A DNA stretch of 36,847 nt. It comes from Bacteroidota bacterium (GTDB taxonomy: Bacteria > Bacteroidota > Bacteroidia > M30B66). The position numbers and the translations under genes were made by a program. Below the pieces are notes generated by a model. The model was not told where the DNA came from. It did no database searches and saw only the letters and a program-made list of their open reading frames with translations. Below, piece by piece: positions 1 through 7,889 of this stretch; within the stretch, counting starts at the first letter, position 1; each line of letters opens with the position of its first letter. Location of the stretch: positions 1 through 36,847 of the forward strand of contig JAIXYK010000038.1 in the NCBI GenBank assembly GCA_027490225.1, given 5' to 3'.

Positions 1-716
1 GCAACAGCGATTTACATATTAAGGGCGGAAATAAAGAAGATTTTACCGTTTATAATGTTACTGCCAAAGACCGACCCACAAAATTTACAATCAAAAATTA
101 TTTTGGCATTCAACACATTTGGATTCCTCAGTATAACTATAGATTTGGTTACAGAATTAATAAAAATTGGGCAATATCTTTAGGCCTAGATCACATGAAA
201 TACGTAATGGATAACGACCAATACGCGCAAGTTTCAGGGGTTATCTCACAAGAAGCATCTCCAAAATATGCAGGTTCTTACCTTGATACACGCATGCTAA
301 TTTCTCAAGATTTTTTAAAATTTGAACACACGGATGGTTTGAATTTGTTAAGTTTTGATGCTGAATATTATATTCAATTATTCGTAAATAAGAAAAATAC
401 ATTAGGAGTTTATCTTCAAAGTGGGGTAGGAGGAATTTTTGTAATTCCTCGCTCCGATGTGCGGATTTTTGAAAAAGGACTCAATAACAGATTTCATTTG
501 GCTGGATATTCTATCAGCGCTAAATCGGGTCCTGAATTTAGGTTTTACAAAAGATATTTTTTAAGGTCGCAAGTGAGATTTGGTGGAATTTATTTACCAG
601 ATGTGCTCACCGCAAATGATGACCCCATAAGAATTGAACATGGTTTCACATTTTTACAATGGAATGTAACAGCAGGATTGTATTTTGGGTTTAAAAAGAA
701 AACTACCGCACCCTAA
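1..716 (+). CDS. Outer-membrane beta-barrel protein, C-terminal part (5' end outside window)
   Basis: The reading frame is open from the left edge (first full codon at base 3) to TAA at 714-716, so the Met at 195 is internal. About 237 residues are visible. They show alternating hydrophobic/polar strands rich in Tyr, Phe and Gly, such as YNYRFGYRINKNWAISLGLD and the terminal strand FLQWNVTAGLYFGF, as in bacterial outer-membrane barrels. No enzyme motif is seen. The stop overlaps the stop of the convergent peptidase gene by 14 bases. The family cannot be named without the N-terminus. The barrel call is an inference from composition and strand pattern. Confidence 0.7.
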   Translation, partial: NSDLHIKGGNKEDFTVYNVTAKDRPTKFTIKNYFGIQHIWIPQYNYRFGYRINKNWAISLGLDHMKYVMDNDQYAQVSGVISQEASPKYAGSYLDTRMLISQDFLKFEHTDGLNLLSFDAEYYIQLFVNKKNTLGVYLQSGVGGIFVIPRSDVRIFEKGLNNRFHLAGYSISAKSGPEFRFYKRYFLRSQVRFGGIYLPDVLTANDDPIRIEHGFTFLQWNVTAGLYFGFKKKTTAP

Positions 717-1644
717 GTCTTCTTCCTGTTCGCAATTTCGTTTTCTTTTTAATCTTATTGAGTTTGCAAAGTTTAGATACAGTAGTTCTGTTTTTCTTGG
801 CAATTTTACTCAACGTATCACCTTTTCTTACTTTATAATATTTACGTGCAGAAAGTTCGGCTTTGTGTTTTGCTGCAACATGCAAGTAATCAAAGCTTTT
901 ACTCGTAATCTGTATTTCAGGATTGGTACAAGCATATTCTTCAAAAGATATAATATCTCTAGGATTTATTTGTTGACCTAAAAAACGCACTTCGAAATGT
1001 AAATGCGAACCCCTAGAATGCCCTGTATTTCCACCTAAACCAACTGCGTCGCCCGCCTGAACATAGTCTCCAGCAACAACTTTTATCTGGGATAAATGTG
1101 CATAAAGCGTTTCTAAACCGTTTAAATGTCTGATAATCACATAATAGCCATATGAAGGGCTGTATCTTGCTACACGAATGGTTCCCTCAAAAGCAGCCAA
1201 TACCAAATCCCCTGTTTCAAGATTTATATCAATTCCATAGTGATAACGGTATTTTCTCCATCCAAATTCTGAAGTTATTTCTCCACATGCAGGATGAGAG
1301 TAATCGCAAACAGGATCATGTACCAATTGAAGTAAAGTAGTATCTTTCTTCAACTTCAAATCGACCATATAAGGATTTATCCTGGTTGTGTCCCAAATTG
1401 CATTGTACAAGTCACAATTTAATATGGCACACAAACCTTCGTCTTCTATCAATTCAAATGCTTCCTGATTTATATCAACTGCAATAGAATCGTCTTCTTC
1501 GCCTTCTTCTATTCCGTTTTCTGTGGAGCTGGAATCTGCAGCAATAATGCCTTCTCCAGTTTGAGCCCTTAAATTATTGCCTCCGGAAAATGAAATAAAA
1601 ATCAGGAAAATAATTATTGAAATCTGTTTAATAAATAATCGCAT
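703..1644 (-). CDS. M23 family metallopeptidase with C-terminal LysM
   Basis: Predicted exported cell-wall hydrolase of 313 residues. I start it at the ATG at 1644 because it gives a clean signal peptide (MRLFIKQISIIIFLIF, then ...NNLRAQ). The longer frame would begin with TTG at 1656. After an acidic Glu/Asp/Ser linker (about residues 35-60) comes an M23 (LytM) domain at about 120-235. Its zinc ligands are visible: HYGID (H135, D139), YAH (H183) and HLHFE (H214, H216). A LysM module follows at about 267-313 (KVRKGDTLSKIAKKN). M23 enzymes cut peptide cross-links in peptidoglycan and LysM binds the glycan. All catalytic residues are present, so it is probably active rather than an EnvC-like activator. 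It is divergent from the gene at 1746 and tail-to-tail with the barrel gene. Confidence 0.93.
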   Translation of the reverse strand: MRLFIKQISIIIFLIFISFSGGNNLRAQTGEGIIAADSSSTENGIEEGEEDDSIAVDINQEAFELIEDEGLCAILNCDLYNAIWDTTRINPYMVDLKLKKDTTLLQLVHDPVCDYSHPACGEITSEFGWRKYRYHYGIDINLETGDLVLAAFEGTIRVARYSPSYGYYVIIRHLNGLETLYAHLSQIKVVAGDYVQAGDAVGLGGNTGHSRGSHLHFEVRFLGQQINPRDIISFEEYACTNPEIQITSKSFDYLHVAAKHKAELSARKYYKVRKGDTLSKIAKKNRTTVSKLCKLNKIKKKTKLRTGRRLRVR

Positions 1645-1663
1645 TACACCTACCAACGTTCTT

Positions 1664-1730
1664 TTTATTCAATTATTTTAGACGGCGAAATTAGCAAGTA
1701 ATAATTGGTCAATGATTATTAGCCGAAATA
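1664..1730 (-). promoter_or_regulatory. Possible promoter and short inverted repeat between divergent genes
   Basis: On the minus strand TAATTTCG (one mismatch to TAnnTTTG) lies 16 bases downstream of TTG, about 45 bases before the peptidase ATG at 1644. The same interval contains the 7-base inverted repeat TAATAAT/ATTATTA (1699-1705 and 1715-1721). Spacing is short and the match imperfect. Confidence 0.3.
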
Positions 1731-1745
1731 ATTGTCAACAAAATT

Positions 1746-2237
1746 ATGCAATACCAAACAGAGGAAATTTTTTTACAAGGGAAAAAAGTTGAAAAAGAGA
1801 ACAAACAATTGGTTGAAAAACTAATTAGAAAAAAGCCAAAAGATTTAGACGAGGTTACAGAAAAGCTGCATAATGAGGCTTTTGAGCAGATAGATTGCAT
1901 GTCTTGCGGCAATTGTTGTAAAACAACAAGTCCAATATTTTACCAAAAAGATATTGATAGACTTTCTAAACATTTTAAAATGAAACCTGGAACTTTTGTA
2001 GAAAAATATTTACATATTGATTCCGACCAAGATTATGTTTTGAATACTGCCCCTTGTGCATTTTTAAATCCCGACAATTCTTGTTCTGTTTATGATATTC
2101 GGCCATTAGCTTGTCAAACATATCCACATACAAACCGAAAAAAGTTTTTCCAGTTGCTGAGATTGAGTTTTAACAATACACTCATTTGTCCCGCTGTGCA
2201 AAAAGTATTTGAAGGATTAAAAAAATCATACGTTTGA
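1746..2237 (+). CDS. YkgJ family cysteine cluster protein (zinc/iron-chelating domain)
   Basis: Cytoplasmic protein of 163 residues. Residues 1-50 are a charged, Lys-rich helix. Then comes the cysteine cluster of the YkgJ/CxxCxxCC family: CMSCGNCC, then APCAFL, NSCSVYDIRPLACQTYP and a late LICPA. The pattern of about eight cysteines plus RP...C..YP defines the family, which is thought to bind iron, zinc or an Fe-S cluster. No enzymatic activity is established. The gene starts 100 bases from the divergent peptidase. The ABC gene begins 57 bases downstream on the same strand, so the two could be co-transcribed. Confidence 0.88.
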   Translation: MQYQTEEIFLQGKKVEKENKQLVEKLIRKKPKDLDEVTEKLHNEAFEQIDCMSCGNCCKTTSPIFYQKDIDRLSKHFKMKPGTFVEKYLHIDSDQDYVLNTAPCAFLNPDNSCSVYDIRPLACQTYPHTNRKKFFQLLRLSFNNTLICPAVQKVFEGLKKSYV

Positions 2238-2294
2238 TATTAATAAAAGACATTTAATAAACTTTAATTGCTAATTTGCTGCTTCTATTAGAAT

Positions 2295-5200
2295 ATGAAC
2301 CGGAAAATACTCAAAGCTCTTTTACAGTTATTTGCGCTGGTTGCAAGGGCCGATAGCAATAATGAAAGAGGTCGTTCGGTTGTAGAAAATTTTTTTAAAA
2401 GACAAATTAGTAATGAAGAGGTAGATGAATATATGCAAGAGTTTGATGCATTAATTCAAACCAATCACCAAAGTGGAGATGAGACAAAAGACCGCAAACG
2501 AGCTGCTTTATCTTCAGTTAAAGTATTGGTAATATGCACCAAAATAAACGGAGAGCTTACCCATTCTCAAAAGTGCTTTGTTTTTATAAGGCTCGTTGAG
2601 TTTCTCTCAGCAAGTGGCGAATTAAATCATAGAGATAACGATTTCGCTTTAACCGTTGCTTCTACCTTTAATATTGAAGAAACTGAAATTAGTGATGTTT
2701 TAACCTTTGCAGGACCACATGGAGGACCGCCGGATTCTGAAAATTGGCTTGTAATACATGGCGAAAATATACCTGCTCCAAATAAAGGTCACCATTTTGT
2801 TTGCAATGGACTTGAAAAAAAATTAAAAGTACTTCAACTAAAGAGTTCAGGTATTTATTTTTTGAGAAAATTTGGAAATGATGAGGTTTATTTAAACGGA
2901 CAACAGCTGTTTCATGGTCATGTATATGTATTTTCTCAAGGTTCAGTAATTCGTGGACAGAAGATTTTACCAATATATTACAGTGATGTAATTGGACATT
3001 TTCTTAAAAAAAATACAGAGCAGAAATTATTGTTTGAAGTAAAAAACATTCAGTATCAATTTCACAATGGTAAAGTTGGCCTTCATAAATTTAGTTTTAG
3101 TGAAGAAAGTGGTAGACTCATTGGTATAATGGGTTCAAGTGGTGCAGGTAAATCTACTTTGCTCAATATTCTCAATGGAAATATAAGACCCACTGCAGGA
3201 AATGTACTTATAAATAAAATTGATTTACACCAATTTAAATCAGTAAGTCAAGGTCTTATAGGTTACATTTCTCAAGACGATTTGTTAATTGAAGAGCTAA
3301 CAGTGTTTCAGAATTTATGGTTCAATGCTAAACTTTGTTTTGCAGACCTAAATGACAATGAACGCTTGATTAAAGTGAATAGAACTTTAGAAGAGCTAGG
3401 ATTGCATGAAATTCGTGACCTGAAAGTTGGAAGTTCACTTAAGAAAACAATCTCTGGAGGGCAAAGAAAAAGAGTAAATATAGCTTTGGAGCTCATAAGA
3501 GAACCTTCCATTTTATTTGTTGATGAACCTACTTCAGGACTTTCATCACGAGATTCTGAGAATATTATGGACCTTTTAAAAGAACTGGCTTTAAAAGGGA
3601 AACTAATTTTTGTGGTAATTCATCAGCCATCTTCTAATATATTTAAAATGTTTGATAGGTTACTGCTAATGGACATTGGTGGTTATCCTGTTTACTATGG
3701 TAATCCTGTAGAGTCTGTTATATACTTTAAAACGATAGTAGATCACAATAAGGCAAATGAAAGTGAATGTGCAGAATGCGGAAACGTAAATCCAGAGCAA
3801 ATTTTTGATATCCTTGAATCTCGTCTTGTTGATGAACATGGTTTAGCTACATCAAAAAGAAAGATAAATCCAAAAGAATGGAATTTATTTTTTAAAAGAA
3901 GTATTGTTCCAGCGGTCGAAACAGCTGATGACAATTATATTTTTCCGCAAAGTTCCTTCAAAAGGCCTGGGCGTTTTGCACAGTTTAAAGTCTTTTTTAA
4001 AAGAGATTTCTTATCTAAGTTGAGCAATGCTCAGTACATGGCTATTAATCTTTTAGAAGCCCCGCTATTGGCATTATTAATGGGGTATTTTTTGAGATAT
4101 AGTCCAGAAAAAAACTACACTTATTTTTCAAACTTAAATATTCCTGCTTATTTCCTCATTTGTGTAATCGCTTCTTTGTTTTTTGGATTAACTGTAAGTG
4201 CTGAAGAGATTATCAAAGACAAGAAAATCCGTAAAAGAGAGAAATTCCTGAATTTAAGTGAACACAGTTATTTGTTTTCCAAAATAGCATTGTTATTTAT
4301 TTTATCAGCAATTCAATCTGCTAGCTTTGTAATAGTTGGACATTTAATGATGGGAATTTCAGGGCTTTACCTGCAAGATTGGTTTATCTTATTTAGTGTC
4401 TCCTGTTTTGCGAACTTATTGGGATTAAACATTTCTGCAACATTTAATTCTGCAATTACTATTTATATTTTAATACCTATTTTAATAATTCCACAGTTGT
4501 TACTCAGCGGGGTTTTGGTGCGTTTCGACCAATTAAATAAATCTATAAAAACTACTATCGACGAGGTTCCTGTAGTAGCAAATATAATGACTTCCAGGTG
4601 GGCTTATGAGGCTTTAGTAGTAAACAGATTTTCGAACAATGAAGCAGAAGCACCAGTATTTGAATTGAATATTGGTATTTCAGAAGCAAATTACACTGTT
4701 AATTATTGGATCCCCAGAATGGAAGCTTTGGTTGATAGATTGAATGATGGGAAATGGAAAGCTGAATACAATGAAAATCTTACGCTTTTAACCAATGAAA
4801 TTGAATTTAAAAATGCTTCTAAAACCTATGTTACTTTTCCAGATCCTTTAAGATTTTCGAAAAGTGAAATCAAACAAACCGACTTAGAAGAAGTACAAAT
4901 TTGGCTGGCAAAGATTAAAAAAATATGCAACCAGCGCGAAATAAAATGGAGAAATGAAAAAGATAAGATAATTCAGAAATGGGGACAAAACGTAAATTTA
5001 ATTAACAATAATTATTTAAATAATCAGCTCAATAAGTTGTTATTAAAGAGCGATCAATTCGATAAGATTATTCTTGACACCGATAATAAACGTTACATCC
5101 GGAATTTTGAACCAATTTATCAATTACCCAACAAAGGGAATTTGGTTTCAGGGCATTTTTATGCGCCTTATAAAAACATTTGGCAAGTAAAAATTACAAC

Positions 5201-5345
5201 CCTTTGGGCAAACTTATCAATTATTTGGATGATGACTTTTTTACTTTACATCACCCTAAGAAATAAAACACTAAAAAGAATAATGAAACTGGATAAATCT
5301 ATAATAAAACTTAAAAATATTATCCAGAAGAAAAACCAGATTTAA
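2295..5345 (+). CDS. ABCG-like ATP-binding/permease fusion with TerB-like and FHA-like N-terminal regions
   Basis: Single-chain half transporter of 1016 residues. Residues 1-140 are helical and acidic and resemble TerB-type domains. Residues about 150-235 are beta-rich and look like a degenerate FHA domain (VYLNGQQLFHGHVYVF). The ATPase spans about 245-480: Walker A GSSGAGKST (280-288), signature ISGGQ (386-390), Walker B ILFVDEPT (406-413) and switch His in VIHQPSS. A CxxCGNVNPEQ segment precedes the membrane part. Several ABC2-type membrane segments lie between about 570 and 770, followed by a polar stretch of about 200 residues, probably periplasmic, and a last helix near 975-995. ABCG proteins work as dimers, so this one probably homodimerises. 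The substrate is unknown. Its stop lies 8 bases from the convergent siaC-like gene. Confidence 0.88.
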   Translation: MNRKILKALLQLFALVARADSNNERGRSVVENFFKRQISNEEVDEYMQEFDALIQTNHQSGDETKDRKRAALSSVKVLVICTKINGELTHSQKCFVFIRLVEFLSASGELNHRDNDFALTVASTFNIEETEISDVLTFAGPHGGPPDSENWLVIHGENIPAPNKGHHFVCNGLEKKLKVLQLKSSGIYFLRKFGNDEVYLNGQQLFHGHVYVFSQGSVIRGQKILPIYYSDVIGHFLKKNTEQKLLFEVKNIQYQFHNGKVGLHKFSFSEESGRLIGIMGSSGAGKSTLLNILNGNIRPTAGNVLINKIDLHQFKSVSQGLIGYISQDDLLIEELTVFQNLWFNAKLCFADLNDNERLIKVNRTLEELGLHEIRDLKVGSSLKKTISGGQRKRVNIALELIREPSILFVDEPTSGLSSRDSENIMDLLKELALKGKLIFVVIHQPSSNIFKMFDRLLLMDIGGYPVYYGNPVESVIYFKTIVDHNKANESECAECGNVNPEQIFDILESRLVDEHGLATSKRKINPKEWNLFFKRSIVPAVETADDNYIFPQSSFKRPGRFAQFKVFFKRDFLSKLSNAQYMAINLLEAPLLALLMGYFLRYSPEKNYTYFSNLNIPAYFLICVIASLFFGLTVSAEEIIKDKKIRKREKFLNLSEHSYLFSKIALLFILSAIQSASFVIVGHLMMGISGLYLQDWFILFSVSCFANLLGLNISATFNSAITIYILIPILIIPQLLLSGVLVRFDQLNKSIKTTIDEVPVVANIMTSRWAYEALVVNRFSNNEAEAPVFELNIGISEANYTVNYWIPRMEALVDRLNDGKWKAEYNENLTLLTNEIEFKNASKTYVTFPDPLRFSKSEIKQTDLEEVQIWLAKIKKICNQREIKWRNEKDKIIQKWGQNVNLINNNYLNNQLNKLLLKSDQFDKIILDTDNKRYIRNFEPIYQLPNKGNLVSGHFYAPYKNIWQVKITTLWANLSIIWMMTFLLYITLRNKTLKRIMKLDKSIIKLKNIIQKKNQI

Positions 5346-5353
5346 ATTTAAAA

Positions 5354-5731
5354 CTAGATTTTGCTCATTACAAAAGGCACTTTTATAATTGCCTGATAAT
5401 CTTCACCCGCTTCTAACATATCCTCATCATCTTCTTCATAATACCAAGTTACAGTAACTTTACTTTTGCTGCTGATGTGCAAACTTTGCAGTTTTTTGAA
5501 AATATCTAAAAGACACTTTGAAGAACTGGTATTAAAATATTCCAGTTGAATATTCACATTCGTTTCACCCTTTGGTTGAATTGAATATTTGTCAATCCAT
5601 TCAAAAATTGGCGTGTAAAATTCAATAGAGTTTTCTGGAATTGAACGACCTCTAAATTCAAGTTTACCATCTTGTGCATTGAATTTTACAAATGGTGTTT
5701 TGGGAGATATATCAATTGAAAGAATTTCCAT
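5354..5731 (-). CDS. SiaC family regulatory phosphoprotein (DUF1987)
   Basis: Small cytoplasmic protein of 125 residues spanning the whole DUF1987/SiaC family. The family signature region reads LEYFNTSSSKCLLDIF. Its threonine is residue 68, the same number as the Thr68 of Pseudomonas aeruginosa SiaC reported to be phosphorylated by SiaB. The C-terminal part has WYYEEDDEDMLEAGEDY, typical of the family. In Pseudomonas, unphosphorylated SiaC activates the diguanylate cyclase SiaD. No such cyclase is visible here, so the output must differ or lie elsewhere. It is the last gene of the operon, starting 2 bases after the kinase stop. Confidence 0.9.
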   Translation of the reverse strand: MEILSIDISPKTPFVKFNAQDGKLEFRGRSIPENSIEFYTPIFEWIDKYSIQPKGETNVNIQLEYFNTSSSKCLLDIFKKLQSLHISSKSKVTVTWYYEEDDEDMLEAGEDYQAIIKVPFVMSKI

Positions 5732-5733
5732 AT

Positions 5734-6288
5734 TTATTGTGTTACTTTAATGATCAAACTGAAAAAGGAATAAATATTATTGATTGGTGTAAAGTTATAC
5801 TCAAACTTTTGCCCGGATTTACGCGCAATATCAATCATTCCAAGTCCTCCTCCTCCCTTATCAGAAAAAGACTCATTACTTAGTGTATTTATGTAATATT
5901 CTTTTAATTCATCTTTATTCATGCTATTGATTCTTTCTAATTTAGATTCGAAATCAGTTACATTTTCTTTCAGAATATAATTACCAGTAATTATTTTGTA
6001 GGTGCTGTTATCGCTTCTGCCTATTAAAAACAAAGCAGAATTTTGATTATCTGATTTTACTAGATTTTGATTTCCAGTGCCATCATTGTGGTGATATAGG
6101 TTTTGAAGACATTCCACCAATACGTTGTAAACTTTTTTCTTTAACTTAGGTTCTTCACCAATGTTATCTAACTTCGATTCCATAATATGTAAAATGGAAG
6201 TGAGCAAATCTGAAGTGATTTCACCTTTGAAGGAAAGCATGATCTTTCCATCTTCCATTTTTTCATAAAAATCGTAGATGTCAAACAT
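5734..6288 (-). CDS. SiaB family protein kinase (GHKL-type ATPase fold, DUF6272)
   Basis: Cytoplasmic protein of 184 residues. It has an N-box-like helix, NVLVECLQNLYHH (about 55-67, with E59 and N63), and a glycine-rich ATP-lid loop, DKGGGGLGMIDIARKSG (143-159). Both are features of GHKL ATPases and of the SiaB family, which phosphorylates SiaC on threonine. There is no histidine-kinase dimerisation domain. The immediately following gene encodes the matching SiaC-like substrate, which strongly supports the call. A dephosphorylating PP2C partner (SiaA type) is not found in this window. The gene starts 10 bases after the end of the exported-protein gene. Confidence 0.9.
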   Translation of the reverse strand: MFDIYDFYEKMEDGKIMLSFKGEITSDLLTSILHIMESKLDNIGEEPKLKKKVYNVLVECLQNLYHHNDGTGNQNLVKSDNQNSALFLIGRSDNSTYKIITGNYILKENVTDFESKLERINSMNKDELKEYYINTLSNESFSDKGGGGLGMIDIARKSGQKFEYNFTPINNIYSFFSLIIKVTQ

Positions 6289-6298
6289 TTATAGTGGA

Positions 6299-6805
6299 TT
6301 ATTTAAAACCAGTTTGTAAACTCTTTCTACTTTGTAGCAAAAAACCAACACAACCATAAGTATTTTTTTCAGAACCTTCAGCAGCTGGGAGTGTCATTTC
6401 AACTCTTAAATTCAAGCTATTATCACAAGAAAACTCAAATTCTTTTGCATTGTCAGATGCATTACTGTCAAACAAAACAGCCTTGGTTTTTGCATCAGTT
6501 ATCTTAAAAGCAATGGGCGCTCCCTTTGTTAAAACATCTTCACCGCAGAATGTTAATCTGTAATCATAGCCTTTAAAAGAAGTGAAAGAAAATTCTGACA
6601 CTTGCCCCGGTCTAAACAATGCGCTTCTTGATTGAGAATTATATTTAAACTCTAAATCCTTTTTAGAAAATTTACATGCTTTTTTATGGTAATCTGTGCA
6701 ATAAACAGTCTTTTCAATAGCAGTGCTGCCTTTTTGTGCTTTGGCTTGAATTGAAAATATATAACCCGCAAATATTATGGTAATGAGCATTAAGATTCTT
6801 GACAT
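6299..6805 (-). CDS. Small exported protein of unknown function in the siaBC operon
   Basis: I do not recognise a family. The ATG at 6805 (168 residues) is preferred to the TTG at 6814. It gives a signal peptide, MSRILMLITIIFAGYIFS, followed by IQAKAQ. The mature part of about 140 residues is beta-rich with several cysteines (VYCTDYHKKAC, TFCGEDV, FSCDN, GCVGF). Pairing into disulfides would suit the periplasm. The segment YDYRLTFCGEDV...AFKITDA resembles a sandwich-like ligand- or lipid-facing fold, but this is only an impression. It lies between the lipoprotein and the kinase gene with gaps of 13 and 10 bases, so co-transcription is very likely. Confidence 0.75.
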   Translation of the reverse strand: MSRILMLITIIFAGYIFSIQAKAQKGSTAIEKTVYCTDYHKKACKFSKKDLEFKYNSQSRSALFRPGQVSEFSFTSFKGYDYRLTFCGEDVLTKGAPIAFKITDAKTKAVLFDSNASDNAKEFEFSCDNSLNLRVEMTLPAAEGSEKNTYGCVGFLLQSRKSLQTGFK

Positions 6806-6818
6806 GGTTTTCAAATAA

Positions 6819-7718
6819 TTATTTTGATGTTGAATTGTTTAACGTTAATTCGTTTCTCACACTAAGTGCAATTGCTGAAATTTTATTGTAGTCTTCTTCA
6901 GTTATCGAAAGCTTTGTGCTTCCGCCAATTACATTTTTGCCTTCAATAACCTGACGCTCGCTTGCATCTTCTTTAATGCTATCGAATGCTTCTTTCAGCG
7001 GTTTGATAGTGTTTTTGGTTTGTGCCACTCTTTCATCTGCAGCATTTTTTTCTAAATATTGGAATAAATTTTCTAAGGGGTATTTTTGATCAGCAATGTA
7101 TTGAATGCTTTTATCATTGGCTTTAAAAGCACCAACAGATTGGATACTTAAATAAATACTTTCAGATAATCCACCCGCAACAACTAATGCCAATGTTGCA
7201 CCTTGTCCGTTGCTTTCTAAATTTGCAGAAGCATCAAAGAAAACTTCATTTGTAATTTTATTTAATGAATCTTTATTGCTTAAATTCTTTTCAATTCTTT
7301 TTAATGTTTCATCATTTATTACACTTGAAATACCTAGCTCATCGGCAAGTTTTTTCATGTTGTCAAAATATTTTAAAACATCCGCCTTTTGGTCAAAAGT
7401 TGAACAATAAAATAAATCGCTGCTATATGCACCAAAATTAATTGCTTTCGTTTTTTGATCAGTATATTTATTAATATTTTCAACAGGATTTAACAAATTA
7501 CTTTTTGCTTTTACTCCATATTCCTTTAGCTGTAAAAATAAATCTCCAGGTAATGGAACTTGAAAAAATGCTTCAGGTGAAATATTTGTGTCATTTACCA
7601 CACTTGTATCTGAATTTTTTCCTTCTTCACTTTTGTTTCCTCCACAGCTGGTTAAAACTACTGCATGAAATGCAATGACAATAAAAACCGGAAAAACTCT
7701 TTTTAATATTAGATTCAT
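6819..7718 (-). CDS. Lipoprotein of unknown function, first gene of the siaBC operon
   Basis: The ATG at 7718 (299 residues) is chosen over the GTG at 7745. The GTG lies inside the -7 promoter box, and the shorter form starts with an ideal lipoprotein signal: MNLILKR, a hydrophobic core, then lipobox LTSC followed by GGNKSEEGKN. After the acidic/Asn-rich tether the mature part (about 60-299) is mostly helical. The segment INFGAYSSDLFYCSTFDQ is followed by long helices such as ADVLKYFDNMKKLADELGIS. The pattern of a helical periplasmic sensor or scaffold fits but is inference. It is the promoter-proximal gene of four. Confidence 0.8.
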   Translation of the reverse strand: MNLILKRVFPVFIVIAFHAVVLTSCGGNKSEEGKNSDTSVVNDTNISPEAFFQVPLPGDLFLQLKEYGVKAKSNLLNPVENINKYTDQKTKAINFGAYSSDLFYCSTFDQKADVLKYFDNMKKLADELGISSVINDETLKRIEKNLSNKDSLNKITNEVFFDASANLESNGQGATLALVVAGGLSESIYLSIQSVGAFKANDKSIQYIADQKYPLENLFQYLEKNAADERVAQTKNTIKPLKEAFDSIKEDASERQVIEGKNVIGGSTKLSITEEDYNKISAIALSVRNELTLNNSTSK

Positions 7719-7744
7719 ATCAAATTTTGAAATTTCATTTTGCA

Positions 7745-7775
7745 CAAACCTAAATTAAAATAAGCAAACTACAAA
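7745..7775 (-). promoter_or_regulatory. Bacteroidota-type promoter of the lipoprotein-siaBC operon
   Basis: On the minus strand a TTTG -33 element (complement at 7772-7775) is followed by exactly 19 bases and TAGGTTTG (complement 7745-7752). This matches the TTTG-N19-TAnnTTTG consensus of Bacteroidota. The transcription start is expected near 7738, about 20 bases before the ATG at 7718. Confidence 0.7.
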
Positions 7776-7889
7776 AAATGAATTTAAAATCACTTAACAA
7801 TACCTGCTGAAAACTTGTTCAAAATTAATAAGCATAAGTGTTTCAGGCTGTTTTTGATTGTATAATTTTATCCCGTTTCAATTACTTTT

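Noticed and set aside
685-981. 98-codon plus-strand ORF across the end of the peptidase gene
   Set aside because: It is antisense to the well-supported M23/LysM gene and its product has no protein-like features.
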